Positions 33,474-45,098 of a DNA stretch of 64,000 nucleotides are shown here, in pieces. The notes beneath the pieces are model-generated. The model was not told the DNA's origin. It did not search any database and saw only the letters and a list, made by a program, of their open reading frames with translations. Position 1 is the stretch's first letter. Every line of letters starts with the position of its first letter. Origin of the DNA: Stenotrophomonas sp. UBA2124. GTDB taxonomy: Bacteria > Pseudomonadota > Gammaproteobacteria > Xanthomonadales > Xanthomonadaceae. The translations under genes and the position numbers were made by a program. Location: the NCBI GenBank assembly GCA_002329155.1, contig DCXY01000049.1:76771-140770 (forward strand). The letters are read 5' to 3'.

Positions 33474-35033
33474 TCAGTGGCCGCCTGCGGAGGCGGCGCC
33501 TGCACCTGCGCCGAAAGGTGGCTTGGCCAGCCACACCAGGCCGATGATCAGCAGGAACACCCAGCCCAGCAGCATGAAGATGTCGTTGAAACCCATCTGC
33601 GAGGCCTGGTGGATGATCATGTTGTCCAGCATCGCCGCGCCATGCTGCAGATCGCCCTGCCCCAGTGCCGTCACCTGCGCGTGCATGCCCGGGTCGTACA
33701 GCCACACATGCTCGGTGAGGTTGGCATGGTGCTGCTGGGTGCGGCGCGCCCACAGCCAGGTGGTCAGCGAGGCGGCGAAACTGCCACCCAGCGTGCGCAG
33801 GAACGTGGCCAGACCAGAGCCGGCCGCAACCTCGCGCCCTTCAAGATCGGACAGCAGGATCTGCAGCACCGGCATGAAGAACAGGGCCAGCCCCGCACCC
33901 ATCAGGAACTGCACGCCGGCCACATGCGCGAAATCCACCTGCAGGTTGAAGCCTGAGCGCAGGAAGCTGGTCATCGACAGCACGAAGAAGGCGATGGTGG
34001 CCAGCATGCGCATGTCCAGCCTGTGCCCGAACTTGCCCAGCATGGGCGCCAGCATGATGGGCAGCAGGCCCAGCGGCGCGGTGGCAAGACCGGCCCATAT
34101 CGCCGTGTAGCCCATGTCCCGCTGCAGCCACAGTGGGATCATCAGCGCCACCGAGAAGAACGCGGCGTAGCCCACGATCATCGCCAGCGTGCCGGCGCGG
34201 AAATTGCGATGGCGCAGCAGGCGCAGATCGACGATGGGATCCTTGTCGGTCAGCTCCCATATCACGAACACCGCCAGCGTCACCACCGCCACGCAGGTGA
34301 GCACCACGATCTTGGTGGAGTTGAACCAGTCCTCCTCGTTGCCCAGGTCCAGCATCAGCTGCAGGCAGCCGACGCCGATGACCAGGGTGAGCAGGCCCAC
34401 GTAATCCATCTTCGGCTTTTCGACCTGCTCCACGCGGTGCCGCAGCTGGCCACCCACGATGGCGGCGGCGATGACGCCCAGCGGCACGTTGATCAGGAAG
34501 ATCCATTCCCAGCTGTAGTTGTCGGTGATCCAGCCACCGAGGATGGGCCCGGCAATGGGCGCGACCACGGTGATCATGGCCAGCAGCGCCAGCGCCTGTC
34601 CGCGTTTCTCGCGCGGGTAGATGCTCACCAGCAGCGACTGGGTGATGGGGTACATCGGCCCGGCGACGAAACCCTGCAGCGCGCGCGACACCACCAGCAT
34701 GCCCATGTTCTGGGCGATGCCGCACAGCAGCGAGGCGATGGAGAAGGCGATCGTCGCCCACACGAACAGCTTGACCTCGCCGAAGCGGCGGCTGAGCCAG
34801 CCGGTCAGCGGCAGCGCGATGGCCGTGCTGACCGCGAACGAAGTGATGACCCACGTCGCCTGCTGCGAACTGGCGCCGAGGTTGCCGGCGATGGTGGGCA
34901 GCGACACGTTGGCGATGGTGGTATCCAGCACCTGCATGAAGGAGGCCAGCGCCAGACCGGCCGTGCACAGCGCGACGTTGGCCGGTCCATGCCCGGCCGC
35001 TGCCTGCGGCAGCGCGGGAGCTTGAGCGGACAT
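33474..35033 (-). CDS. emrB: DHA2-family MFS multidrug exporter EmrB
   Basis: A 519-residue, 14-helix MFS transporter. LDTTIANVSLPTIAGNLGAS (motif D1 region), GWLSRRFGEVKLFVW (motif A), GPILGGWITDNYSWEWIFLI (motif C) and DPIVDLRLLRHRNF are EmrB/QacA (DHA2) signatures. Driven by proton motive force, it exports hydrophobic drugs through EmrA and an outer-membrane channel. It starts seven bases after emrA. The gene order emrR-emrC-emrA-emrB matches the S. maltophilia EmrCAB system, known for extruding hydrophobic compounds including uncouplers and some antibiotics. Confidence 0.92.
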   Translation of the reverse strand: MSAQAPALPQAAAGHGPANVALCTAGLALASFMQVLDTTIANVSLPTIAGNLGASSQQATWVITSFAVSTAIALPLTGWLSRRFGEVKLFVWATIAFSIASLLCGIAQNMGMLVVSRALQGFVAGPMYPITQSLLVSIYPREKRGQALALLAMITVVAPIAGPILGGWITDNYSWEWIFLINVPLGVIAAAIVGGQLRHRVEQVEKPKMDYVGLLTLVIGVGCLQLMLDLGNEEDWFNSTKIVVLTCVAVVTLAVFVIWELTDKDPIVDLRLLRHRNFRAGTLAMIVGYAAFFSVALMIPLWLQRDMGYTAIWAGLATAPLGLLPIMLAPMLGKFGHRLDMRMLATIAFFVLSMTSFLRSGFNLQVDFAHVAGVQFLMGAGLALFFMPVLQILLSDLEGREVAAGSGLATFLRTLGGSFAASLTTWLWARRTQQHHANLTEHVWLYDPGMHAQVTALGQGDLQHGAAMLDNMIIHQASQMGFNDIFMLLGWVFLLIIGLVWLAKPPFGAGAGAASAGGH

Positions 35034-35040
35034 GCGGACC

Positions 35041-36228
35041 TCAGCCAGCGCGCGCCGACGGCGGCAGGTTGGCCTCGATGACGGTGTGGATCAGCGCATC
35101 GGCATCCTCCAGCTGCTTGGCATAGACCTGCGTGCCATACACCGTGCCCTTGGCGACATCGGCCGGCAGCACCGTGCCCTTCTGGTCATGCAGGTTCACT
35201 TCGGCCTTCATCGACAGGCCGATGCGCAGCGGGTGTTCGGCCAGCTGCGCGGCATCAATGCTGATGCGCACCGGTACGCGCTGCACGATCTTGATCCAGT
35301 TGCCGCTAGCGTTCTGCGCCGGCAGCAGCGAGAACGCCGAGCCGGTGCCCATGCCCAGGCTGGTGATGTGGCCCTTGTAGCGCACGTCACCGCCGTACAG
35401 GTCCGAGCGCAGTTCCACTTCCTGGCCCAGGCGCATGTGGCGCAGCTGGGTTTCCTTGAAGTTGGCCTCCACCCACATCTGCTCGGTGGGCACCACCGCC
35501 ATCAGCACCGCACCCGGCTGCACCCGCTGGCCCACCTGCACCGAACGGCGCGCGACAAAACCGGTGACCGGCGCGACGATGCCGGCGCGGGCGTTGTTCA
35601 GGTAGGCCTGACGCAGCTGCGCGGCAGCGGCCTGCACATCCGGCTGGGTGGCGATGACGGTGTCATCGACCAGCGCACGGTTGCGCTCCACTGCTTCACG
35701 CGAACCGGCCACGGCTGCTTCAGCAGCGGCCAGTTCGTCGGCGGCATGCGCCAGCTCTTCGCTGGAAATGGCACCCGTGGCCGCCAGACCCTTGCGGCGC
35801 GCATAGTCATCGCGTGCGCGCTTGAGGGTGACCTGACGCGCGTTGAATTCGGCCTGCGCGCCTTCCACGCTGCGGTACATGCCGCGCACCTGGCGCACGG
35901 TACGGGCCAGGTTGGCCTGCGCCTGCTGCAGCGCCACTTCGGTATCGGTGGGGTCCAGCTGCACCAGCAGCTGGCCCTGCTCCACCTTCATGCCGTCATC
36001 GGCGGCGATGGACACCACGGTGCCGCCCACCTGCGGGGTGATCTGCACCTGGTTGCCGGCCACATACGCGTCGTCGGTTTCCTCGGCCCAGCGGCCGAAC
36101 ATGAAGTACCACACGGCGAATGCGACCAGCAGGATCGCCACGATCAGGAACAGGCCGCGCAGCAGCTTGGCGCGGCGGCTCGGCGCGGGCGTTGCGGCGG
36201 CTGTATCGGAAGAAGGGGTCTGGCTCAT
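35041..36228 (-). CDS. emrA: HlyD/EmrA-type membrane fusion protein
   Basis: A 395-residue adaptor with one N-terminal transmembrane helix (LLRGLFLIVAILLVAFAVWY). A lipoyl/barrel-sandwich half follows (YVAGNQVQITPQVGGTVVSI), then a long coiled-coil hairpin (about 95-215) and a second half (GIVAPVTGFVARRSVQVGQR). It bridges EmrB and the outer-membrane channel across the periplasm. Its ATG overlaps the emrC stop by four bases. Confidence 0.92.
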   Translation of the reverse strand: MSQTPSSDTAAATPAPSRRAKLLRGLFLIVAILLVAFAVWYFMFGRWAEETDDAYVAGNQVQITPQVGGTVVSIAADDGMKVEQGQLLVQLDPTDTEVALQQAQANLARTVRQVRGMYRSVEGAQAEFNARQVTLKRARDDYARRKGLAATGAISSEELAHAADELAAAEAAVAGSREAVERNRALVDDTVIATQPDVQAAAAQLRQAYLNNARAGIVAPVTGFVARRSVQVGQRVQPGAVLMAVVPTEQMWVEANFKETQLRHMRLGQEVELRSDLYGGDVRYKGHITSLGMGTGSAFSLLPAQNASGNWIKIVQRVPVRISIDAAQLAEHPLRIGLSMKAEVNLHDQKGTVLPADVAKGTVYGTQVYAKQLEDADALIHTVIEANLPPSARAG

Positions 36229-37715
36229 CGGGATGACTCTTGGGAATTCGGAATGACGTTGGCGGCGCTCACCGGCGGCGCGTGATCGGCAGGCTGGAAG
36301 CCACCCCCCAGCGCGGCGCTCAGGCGCACCGAAGACAGCAGCTGCTGTGCATGCAGGTTGCTGAGGCGTTGCTCGGCCTGCAGCAACGGGTCCTGCGTGC
36401 TGAGCACGTCCAGGTAGTTGCCGATGCCTGCCTTGTAACGCTGCAGGGCGAGGTCGTTGGCGGCGCGGGTGGTATCCAGCGCCTGCTGCTGGTTCTCGAC
36501 CTGGCTGCCCAGCGAGCGCACCGCGTTGACCTGGTCGGCCACTTCGCGCAAGGCGTCCACCACGGTGTGGTTGTAGCTGGCCACGGCCAGATCATGGTCG
36601 GCATCGCTCCTGGCCAGCCCCGCACGCAGGCGGCCGCCGTCGAAGATCGGCAGGCTCAAGGCGGGTGCCAGCAGGCCGAAGGTGGAGCCGCTTTCCAGCA
36701 GGCTGCCGATATCCTTGGAGACCACGCCACCCAGCGCCATCAGGTTGAGGCTGGGATAGAAGCGCGCCTTGGCCGCGTCGATCTGTTTGTTGGAGGCTTC
36801 AACGCGCCAACGCGCAGCCACCACATCGGGGCGGCGGCCCAGCAGTTCGCTCGGCAGCACGCCGGGCAGCTGCAGCGCAAGTGGGCTCAGTTCGGCCGGC
36901 AGACTGATCTGCAGGCCGCGATCCGGCCCCTGCCCCAGCAGTGCCGCCAGCGCGTTGCGGCTGGTGTCGATCTGCTGCTGCGCGGCCAGCTGCTGCTGGC
37001 GCGCCAGTGGCAGCCGCGCCTCGGCCTGACGCACCTGCAGGTCACTGTCGATGCCGGCGCTGCGGCGCTGGCGGGTCAGCTGCAGCAGCTTTTCCGAGCG
37101 CGTCAGCTCATCATTGGCCACGCGCTGCTGGGCAGCGGCATGGGCCAGCTGCACATAGGTCTGCACGATGGCGGCGGAGAGGTCCAGACGCGCGGCCTGT
37201 GCATCCACCTCAGCCGCATGCTGGCTGTCCACGGCCGCTTCCCAGGCGGCACGCTTGCCGCCCCACAGGTCCACGCCGTAGCTGAAATTGGCCACCACCT
37301 GCACGCTGCCGGCGTAATGGCCGCCGGCCTCGCCCAGCATGGATTCGGGCAACTGCATGCCGGTATAGCCCGGCGACAGGGTCAGGCTGGGCTTGCGCTC
37401 GGCATTGCTGCCGGCGGCCTGCGCCTGTGCCTGGCGCAGCCGTGCATCGGCCGCTTCCAGCGAGGGGCTGCCGCGCAGGGCTTCGGCCACCAGGGCGTCC
37501 AGTTGCGGGTCGCCCAGCGCGCGCCACCATTCGGCAGCAGGAAAGCCGGCGGCACTCAGCGGCGTGCCTGCCAGTGCCTTGCCAGCCTGCAGGCCGTCGG
37601 CATCGAGCAGGCGCCCCTGCGGCTGCAGCCCGTGGGTGCTGGCACAGGCGGCAAGCGCCAACGCCAGCGCGCCCACCAGCAGCGGGCGGGAGGATCGGAT
37701 CAATGAAGTATTCAT
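36225..37715 (-). CDS. emrC: Outer-membrane efflux lipoprotein EmrC (NodT/OprM family)
   Basis: A 496-residue RND/MFS-type outer-membrane factor with lipobox (LALALAACASTHG). It shows the duplicated TolC-fold repeat: LVAEALRGSPSLEAADARLR and AALLGQGPDRGLQI in the first half, VVAARWRVEASNKQIDAAKA in the second. It forms the exit duct for EmrAB. An outer-membrane gene inside an emr operon is typical of Stenotrophomonas and not of enterobacterial emrAB. The start overlaps emrR by four bases. Confidence 0.92.
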   Translation of the reverse strand: MNTSLIRSSRPLLVGALALALAACASTHGLQPQGRLLDADGLQAGKALAGTPLSAAGFPAAEWWRALGDPQLDALVAEALRGSPSLEAADARLRQAQAQAAGSNAERKPSLTLSPGYTGMQLPESMLGEAGGHYAGSVQVVANFSYGVDLWGGKRAAWEAAVDSQHAAEVDAQAARLDLSAAIVQTYVQLAHAAAQQRVANDELTRSEKLLQLTRQRRSAGIDSDLQVRQAEARLPLARQQQLAAQQQIDTSRNALAALLGQGPDRGLQISLPAELSPLALQLPGVLPSELLGRRPDVVAARWRVEASNKQIDAAKARFYPSLNLMALGGVVSKDIGSLLESGSTFGLLAPALSLPIFDGGRLRAGLARSDADHDLAVASYNHTVVDALREVADQVNAVRSLGSQVENQQQALDTTRAANDLALQRYKAGIGNYLDVLSTQDPLLQAEQRLSNLHAQQLLSSVRLSAALGGGFQPADHAPPVSAANVIPNSQESSR

Positions 37716-38161
37716 GGCGAAGAGAGGGAGTCGCGTACCCGGGCAAGCAGTTGGAACAGTTGATCGCGTTCGGCCGGCGTCAGGTCACGCATGGCCAGGT
37801 CCATCACCCGGTCGCCGCGCACTTTGAGGCGCGACCACAGCTCCCGGCCTTGGTCGGTGACCACGATCTGCAGCGCGCGCCGGTCCTGCGCATGGGGCTC
37901 GCGGCGCAAGCATTGCAGCGCCTCCAGCCGGTCCAGCAGGCGGGTGACGGCGCTGGGCACCTGATTGATCGCCTGGCCCAGTTCGGCGGCGGTGCACGGC
38001 GCCATGTTGACCAGCACTTTCAGGCCGACGTAGTCGCTGAAGCCGATGCCAAGGCCTTCTTCGGCCATGGTGGCGTCGAGCTGGCGGATCAGGCCGTCGC
38101 CAACCTGGCGCATCAGCAGCCCGAAGCTGGGCTGGAGGTGCACGGGAGAAGAGTCATTCAT
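37712..38161 (-). CDS. emrR: MarR-family repressor EmrR
   Basis: A 149-residue winged-helix protein. CTAAELGQAINQVPSAVTRL is the recognition helix region and DRRALQIVVTDQGRELW the wing, in the order typical of MarR/EmrR proteins that release DNA on binding hydrophobic phenolic ligands. First gene of the emr operon, so it probably represses its own promoter. ATG 38161 (MNDSS) was used; an in-frame TTG at 38182 would add seven residues, and no strong ribosome binding site discriminates. Confidence 0.9.
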   Translation of the reverse strand: MNDSSPVHLQPSFGLLMRQVGDGLIRQLDATMAEEGLGIGFSDYVGLKVLVNMAPCTAAELGQAINQVPSAVTRLLDRLEALQCLRREPHAQDRRALQIVVTDQGRELWSRLKVRGDRVMDLAMRDLTPAERDQLFQLLARVRDSLSSP

Positions 38162-38175
38162 GGCGCGGTATTTTA

Positions 38176-38217
38176 TTTCCAATTAGAAATATTCTCAAAG
38201 TAAATATTTCCATCAAG
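38176..38217 (-). promoter_or_regulatory. emrRCAB promoter with overlapping inverted-repeat operator
   Basis: In an AT-rich island, the minus strand has TTGATG (38212-38217), 17 bases, then AATATT as -35 and -10. The inverted repeat GAAATATT (38186-38193) / AATATTTC (38203-38210) spans the spacer and -10, an ideal position for EmrR to block RNA polymerase. A second short dyad, ATTTCCAATTAGAAAT, sits just downstream. Confidence 0.6.
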
Positions 38218-38286
38218 AAATGAACTCTTCGTTACAGATTTGCATCGAATCGATGCCACGCCGGGTCAAACGCCGCCTGTCCTGCT

Positions 38287-38314
38287 TGGCATCCCCGCCG
38301 CCATCCGGATAATC
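38287..38314 (+). promoter_or_regulatory. Candidate parC promoter
   Basis: TTGGCA (38287-38292), 16 bases, GATAAT (38309-38314), 62 bases before the parC start. Confidence 0.55.
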
Positions 38315-38376
38315 AACCGGTCTGGAAGCCGGCAGCCACGCCGCGGCTTCACCGTTCACAGGTAGCACCCCACGCA

Positions 38377-40620
<2,244 letters not shown>

Positions 40621-40716
40621 GTTGTTCACCTCATTGGCGCGCGGCGGCGCGTTGGGCAATAGGGTTGTCTGACGTGTGCTTGGCGCGGCCCCTCCCGTTT
40701 GGAAGAAGCAACCTTG

Positions 40717-40848
40717 GTAGCCCGGGTAAGCGCAGCGCACCCGGGAAGGCGTGGCCCGCGAACGATCCAGCCTGCGGGTACCCGCAGGCGCACCGCCGTT
40801 ATGGCCAGCCATGAAAAGCCCCGGGTGCGCGATGCTTACCCGGGCTAC
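40717..40848. repeat. SMAG palindrome pair after parC
   Basis: A plus GTAG unit (40717-40745) and an inverted unit (40819-40848). The 518-base gap between parC and the methyltransferase gene holds this pair and the long inverted-repeat arm at 40864, with no gene. Confidence 0.85.
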
Positions 40849-40863
40849 GCGGTCTGAACGGGC

Positions 40864-41052
40864 AAGGGCGGCGCAGGCCGCCCTTCCTGTTTGTGCGGCT
40901 TGCTCCCTTCTCCCGCCAGCGGGGCCTGCAACCCTCTCTTGGGGGAAGCTGCCCCGAAGGGGCGGATGAGGGCAGGATTGCACGCAGTAGCTCAGGTTGT
41001 TGTGCGCCTCTCCCGCAGAAAGCCCCGGGTGCGCTTCGCTTACCCGGGCTAC
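40864..41052. repeat. Left arm of a 180-190 bp inverted repeat flanking tpm
   Basis: In order the arm holds a perfect hairpin (AAGGGCGGC/GCCGCCCTT, 40864-40885), a block from TTGCTCCCTTCTCCCGCC to GGCGGATGAGGG (40900-40973), a spacer ending GCGCCTCTCCCGCAGAAAG, and an inverted SMAG unit (41023-41052). The whole arm aligns with the reverse complement of 41807-41984 with only scattered differences. Confidence 0.85.
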
Positions 41053-41138
41053 GCACCAGCCTTGCTCCAGCGGGTGCCACGGTGCTGACTTCACGACCCT
41101 GCTACCCTCTTGTGCAGACATATAAGCAAGGGTTTCCC

Positions 41139-41789
41139 ATGCACCCCGATTTCTGGCTGCAACGCTGGCAGGATGGCCAGATCGGCTTCCACCGCAACGA
41201 GGTCATGCCGCTGCTGCAGAAGCATTGGCCATCACTGCAGCTGCCAACCGGCAGCCGTGTGCTGGTACCACTGTGCGGCAAGACGCTGGACATGCATTGG
41301 CTGGCCGCACAGGGCCACCGCGTGCTGGGCGTGGAGCTGTCTGCTCTCGCCGTGCAGCAGTTCTTCGATGAAGCCGGCCTCAACCCGCAGCGCCGCACCA
41401 GCGCCTATGGCGAGCACTACAGCGCCGGGCCGATCGAGATCATCTGCGGCGATGCCTTCGCACTGGATGAAAGCGTGCTTGCCGACATCGCAGGCATCTA
41501 CGACCGCGCCGCACTGATTGCGCTGCCGCCACCGCTGCGCCAGCAATACCGCGATACGGTGTATGCGCGCGTGCCCGCCGGCTGCAGGGGTGTGCTGATT
41601 ACACTGGAATACCCACAGGATGAGAAGCAGGGCCCGCCGTTCTCGGTGGAACAGCCGGAGGTGGAGCGCCTGTTCGCCCAACCGTGGCAGGCCGACCTGC
41701 TGGAGCGCCGCGACATTCTCGACCAGCAGCCGGATTTCGGCACGAGTGCGTTGAGCACCACGGTGTATGGGCTGCAACTGAGGGCCTGA
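41139..41789 (+). CDS. tpm: Thiopurine S-methyltransferase (TPMT-like)
   Basis: A 216-residue SAM-dependent methyltransferase. [18 protein letters not shown] is the family N terminus, [20 protein letters not shown] the SAM-binding motif, and [18 protein letters not shown] the motif-II region. Bacterial TPMTs methylate thiopurines and also selenium or tellurium oxyanions, giving volatile methylated forms. ATG 41139 is the family start; upstream in-frame sequence lies in the repeat arm. The gene is enclosed by the inverted repeat arms at 40864-41052 and 41807-41984. Confidence 0.9.
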   Translation: MHPDFWLQRWQDGQIGFHRNEVMPLLQKHWPSLQLPTGSRVLVPLCGKTLDMHWLAAQGHRVLGVELSALAVQQFFDEAGLNPQRRTSAYGEHYSAGPIEIICGDAFALDESVLADIAGIYDRAALIALPPPLRQQYRDTVYARVPAGCRGVLITLEYPQDEKQGPPFSVEQPEVERLFAQPWQADLLERRDILDQQPDFGTSALSTTVYGLQLRA

Positions 41790-41806
41790 GCGCGCGGTCC
41801 GCTCCC

Positions 41807-41984
41807 GTAGCCCGGGTAAGCATCGCGCACCCGGGGCTTTCTGCGGGAGAGGCGCACAACGGCCTGCATGCCTGCCCCTCATCTGCCCCTTCGGGGCACC
41901 TTCCCCCAAAAGGGGGCTGCAGGTCCCGCTGGCGGGAGAAGGGAGCAAGCCGTATAAACAAGAAGGGCGGCCTGCGCCGCCCTT
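41807..41984. repeat. Right arm of the inverted repeat flanking tpm
   Basis: Mirror image of the left arm: SMAG unit (41807-41836), CTTTCTGCGGGAGAGGCGC, a block 41876-41948 (CCCTCATCTGCCCCTTCGGG.. to ..GGAGAAGGGAGCAAG), and a terminal hairpin AAGGGCGGC/GCCGCCCTT (41963-41984). It starts 18 bases after the tpm stop and runs to the bfr stop. Confidence 0.85.
41963..41984 (-). terminator. Terminator of bfr, formed by the repeat-arm hairpin
   Basis: On the minus strand AAGGGCGGC, loop GCAG, GCCGCCCTT is followed by CTTGTTT, seven bases after the bfr stop. The same hairpin in the left arm (40864-40885, then CCTGTTTG) is oriented to serve parC. Confidence 0.65.
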
Positions 41985-41990
41985 CCCTGT

Positions 41991-42476
41991 TCAAGCAGCC
42001 GAACCGCTGCCGTCGATCTTGCTGGTCTGGTACAGCTCCAACCCGATGCGCTTGATCAGGCCCAGCTGCTTCTCCAGCCACCAGGCATGGTCTTCTTCGG
42101 TGTCGTGCAGCTGCTTGACCAGAATGTCACGGCTCACGTAATCGCCATGCTCCTCGCACAGCTTCACGCCTGCGGCCAGGTTGGCGCGCACCTGGTATTC
42201 GGTCTGCAGGTCCTTCTCCAGCATTTCCACCACGGTCACGCCGGGCTCGAAGGCATGCGGGCGCATGTCCGGGTCGCCCTGCAGGAACAGGATGCGCCGC
42301 AGCAACGCATCGGCGTGCTCGGTCTCCTCTTCCATTTCATGGCCGATGCGCTCGTACAGTGCGTACAGCCCCTGGTCCTCGTAGCGGCGGGAGTGGATGA
42401 AGTACTGGTCACGCGCGGCAAGCTCGCCACGCAGCAGTTCCTTCAGGCATTCGATGACTTGGGTGTTTCCCTTCAT
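41991..42476 (-). CDS. bfr: Bacterioferritin
   Basis: A 161-residue four-helix ferritin. Di-iron ligands lie in [37 protein letters not shown] and [13 protein letters not shown], and PDMRPH contains the haem-ligating Met of the inter-subunit site. It should assemble into a 24-subunit cage that oxidises and stores iron. ATG 42476 follows CAGGAG at good spacing. A terminator hairpin follows the stop. Confidence 0.94.
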   Translation of the reverse strand: MKGNTQVIECLKELLRGELAARDQYFIHSRRYEDQGLYALYERIGHEMEEETEHADALLRRILFLQGDPDMRPHAFEPGVTVVEMLEKDLQTEYQVRANLAAGVKLCEEHGDYVSRDILVKQLHDTEEDHAWWLEKQLGLIKRIGLELYQTSKIDGSGSAA

Positions 42477-42646
42477 GGGGGTGCTCCTGATGGTCCGGGA
42501 TGGGCATAGCCTGCCCGATCTGGCAGGCCAATGATCTAATCGGAATCAGTTTCAGTTGCGAATGCGCTTGCTGCGTAGTCCGGCTGACACTGGAAAGCAT
42601 AACAAGCCCCTACAATCGCTGCTGGAACCGCTACCGGGGGTAGGCC

Positions 42647-45028
42647 GTGCTGCGTCGTTGGCTGCTGCGTTCGTTGTGGGTGGTATCGGGGTTGCTGCTG
42701 GTACTGGTGATCGGAGCATGGCTGCTGCTGCGCGGCAGCCTGGCGCAGCTGGACGGCAAGCTGGTGCTGCCGGGCCTGTCGGCACCGGTGAGCGTGGAGC
42801 GTGACGGCAATGGCACGGTCACCGTGCAGGCCACCAACGAAATCGACATGGCGCGCACGCTGGGCTATGTGCATGCGCAGGAACGCTACTTCGAGATGGA
42901 CCTGATGCGCCGCTCGGCCGCAGGTGAGCTGTCCGAACTGTTCGGGCCCAAGGCGCTGCCGCTGGACAAGCGCATGCGCGTGCACCGCCTGCGCGCCCGC
43001 ATCCACGACAACCTGGGCGTGGCGCTGGGTGACAAGCGCGCCGTGCTGGAAGCCTACCGCGACGGCGTCAATGCCGGCCTGGCCTCGCTGCCGGTGCGCC
43101 CGTGGCCCTACCTGCTGCTGCGCCAGCAGCCGCGCCCGTGGGAACTGGAGGATTCGGTACTCACCGGCATGGCCATGTATGCGGACCTGCAGGACCCGGC
43201 CAATACCCGCGAACTGGCGATGGCCCGTATCCGCGAGGCCGTACCCCCTGCGCTGTATGCGCTGCTCAGCCATGACGGCAGCGAGTGGGATGCACCGTTG
43301 TTTGGCCCGGCACGCGGCAATGCGCTGCTGCCCGAAGCCTCAGCGTTGAATCTGCGTGATGGCGGCAATGCCGCAGCGCCCGGGCTTGCTCTCATTCCAG
43401 CATCGCGTGAGCGCGGCTTCAGCGATACGCAGCAGGAAGCGGGTTATTTTCCCGGCAGCAACAACTTCGCCGTGTCCGCTGCCTTGACCGCAGACGGCCG
43501 CGCCATCGTCGCCGACGACATGCACCTGGGCCTGCGCGCGCCCAATATCTGGTTCCGTGCGCGCCTGCGCTATGCCGAGCCTACCGCGCCCGATGGCAAG
43601 GTGGATGTGGCCGGCTTCACCCTGCCCGGCCTGCCGGCGGTGATCGTCGGCAGCAATACGCGGGTGGCCTGGGGCTTCACCAACAGCTACATCGACACCG
43701 CCGACTACGCACGCCTGCCCGCTGGCACGCCGCTGCGCAGCCATCACGAATCCATCGCCGTCGCCGGCCAGAGTGCAGAGAATTTCCTGGTGCGCGAAAG
43801 CGACTGGGGCCCGGTGCTGCAGGAGGAAGCCGATGGCAGCCTGCTGGCGTTGCGCTGGGTGGCGCAGCTGCCGGGCGCGGTGAAGCTGGATTTCGCCGAC
43901 ATGGCCAAGGCCGCCGATCTGGACACTGCATTCGCGGTGGCCGACCGCTCTGGCATTCCCGCGCAGAACCTGATGGTGGGCGACCGCAGTGGCCGCATCG
44001 CGTGGCGTTTGATCGGTGCCCGCCCACAACGCGCGGCAGACTGCACTCATGGTCTGGACGATGCACGGAAGGAATCCGGCGGCTGTGCGCCATGGCCGAT
44101 ACAGAGCAACCAGGCACCGGCGCTGGTTGATCCGCCAGAGCATCGCCTCTGGACTGCCAACACCCGTGTCGTGGATGGCGATGCACTCGCCACGGCCGGC
44201 GACGGCGGCTATGACCTTGGCGCCCGCGCACGACAGATACGCGATGGCCTGTTCGCACGCGATACCTTCAGCGAACGCGACCTGCTGGCGATCCAGCTGG
44301 ATGACCGTGCCGTATTGATGGAACGCTGGTGGAAGCTGCTGCGCCAGACCGTCGAACACAGCGACGACCCCGCGCTGAAGCGACTGGAAGCAGCCAGCCG
44401 CCAGTGGCAGGGCCGTGCCAGCGTCGATTCGGTGAGTTACCGGCTGGCGCGCGGCTTCCGCGGCAATACGCTGGACACGCTGGAGGCCGCATTGCTGGCA
44501 CCGGCCAAGGCCAAACTGGGCGACGACTTCATCGCCCCCAAGCTGCCGCAGCTGGAAGGTGTGGTCTGGCCGCTGGTCAGCGAACGCCCTGCCCACCTGC
44601 TGCCACCGCAGTTCGACAGCTGGGATGCACTGCTGGCCGACAGCGCGCGGCGGCTGGAAACCGACCTGGCCAGCCAGGGCCGGAATGTGGGCGAGCGCAG
44701 CTGGGGCGAACGCAATACCGCCGCCATCTGCCACCCCATCTCGCGGGCGCTGCCGGCGCTGTTCAAACGCTGGCTGTGCATGCCCGCGCAGCCGCTGCCC
44801 GGCGACAACGACATGCCGCGCGTGCAGGGTCCGGAATTCGGCGCATCCGAACGCATGGTGGTCTCACCCGGCCACGAAGAGGACGGCATCGTGCATATGC
44901 CCGGCGGCCAGAGCGGCCACCCGTTGTCACCGTTCTGGGGCGCCGGCCACGACGACTGGGTGGAGGGCCGCCCGACCCCGTTCCTGCCGGGCGAAACCGA
45001 ATACGTGCTGGAGCTGCGGCCGCGTTGA
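42647..45028 (+). CDS. Penicillin acylase family (Ntn-hydrolase) protein
   Basis: A 793-residue protein with an N-terminal membrane anchor or uncleaved signal (SGLLLVLVIGAWLLL). DMARTLGYVHAQERYFEMDL belongs to the alpha chain; PGSNNFAVS provides the nucleophilic Ser271 exposed by autocleavage; NTRVAWGFTN and SNQAPALVDPPEHRLWTANT follow in the beta chain. Family members hydrolyse penicillins, acyl-homoserine lactones or related amides; the substrate here is not predictable. The start is GTG 42647 with GGGGGTAGG upstream. It converges with asnB. Confidence 0.9.
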   Translation: MLRRWLLRSLWVVSGLLLVLVIGAWLLLRGSLAQLDGKLVLPGLSAPVSVERDGNGTVTVQATNEIDMARTLGYVHAQERYFEMDLMRRSAAGELSELFGPKALPLDKRMRVHRLRARIHDNLGVALGDKRAVLEAYRDGVNAGLASLPVRPWPYLLLRQQPRPWELEDSVLTGMAMYADLQDPANTRELAMARIREAVPPALYALLSHDGSEWDAPLFGPARGNALLPEASALNLRDGGNAAAPGLALIPASRERGFSDTQQEAGYFPGSNNFAVSAALTADGRAIVADDMHLGLRAPNIWFRARLRYAEPTAPDGKVDVAGFTLPGLPAVIVGSNTRVAWGFTNSYIDTADYARLPAGTPLRSHHESIAVAGQSAENFLVRESDWGPVLQEEADGSLLALRWVAQLPGAVKLDFADMAKAADLDTAFAVADRSGIPAQNLMVGDRSGRIAWRLIGARPQRAADCTHGLDDARKESGGCAPWPIQSNQAPALVDPPEHRLWTANTRVVDGDALATAGDGGYDLGARARQIRDGLFARDTFSERDLLAIQLDDRAVLMERWWKLLRQTVEHSDDPALKRLEAASRQWQGRASVDSVSYRLARGFRGNTLDTLEAALLAPAKAKLGDDFIAPKLPQLEGVVWPLVSERPAHLLPPQFDSWDALLADSARRLETDLASQGRNVGERSWGERNTAAICHPISRALPALFKRWLCMPAQPLPGDNDMPRVQGPEFGASERMVVSPGHEEDGIVHMPGGQSGHPLSPFWGAGHDDWVEGRPTPFLPGETEYVLELRPR

Positions 45029-45033
45029 AGCGC

Positions 45034-45096
45034 GGAACGGGAATGTGGGTTGCCAGCACACGCAAACCCACCTCGTTCCCACATCCCTGTTCCCGG
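45034..45096. repeat. Imperfect inverted repeat between convergent genes
   Basis: GGAACGGGAATGTGGGTT and AACCCACCTCGTTCCCACATCCCTGTTCC are inverted around a short centre. It may terminate both the acylase and asnB transcripts, though no clear U-tract is seen; GGGAAT runs resemble the spacer at 22.35-22.45 kb. Confidence 0.45.
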
Positions 45097-45098
45097 CC

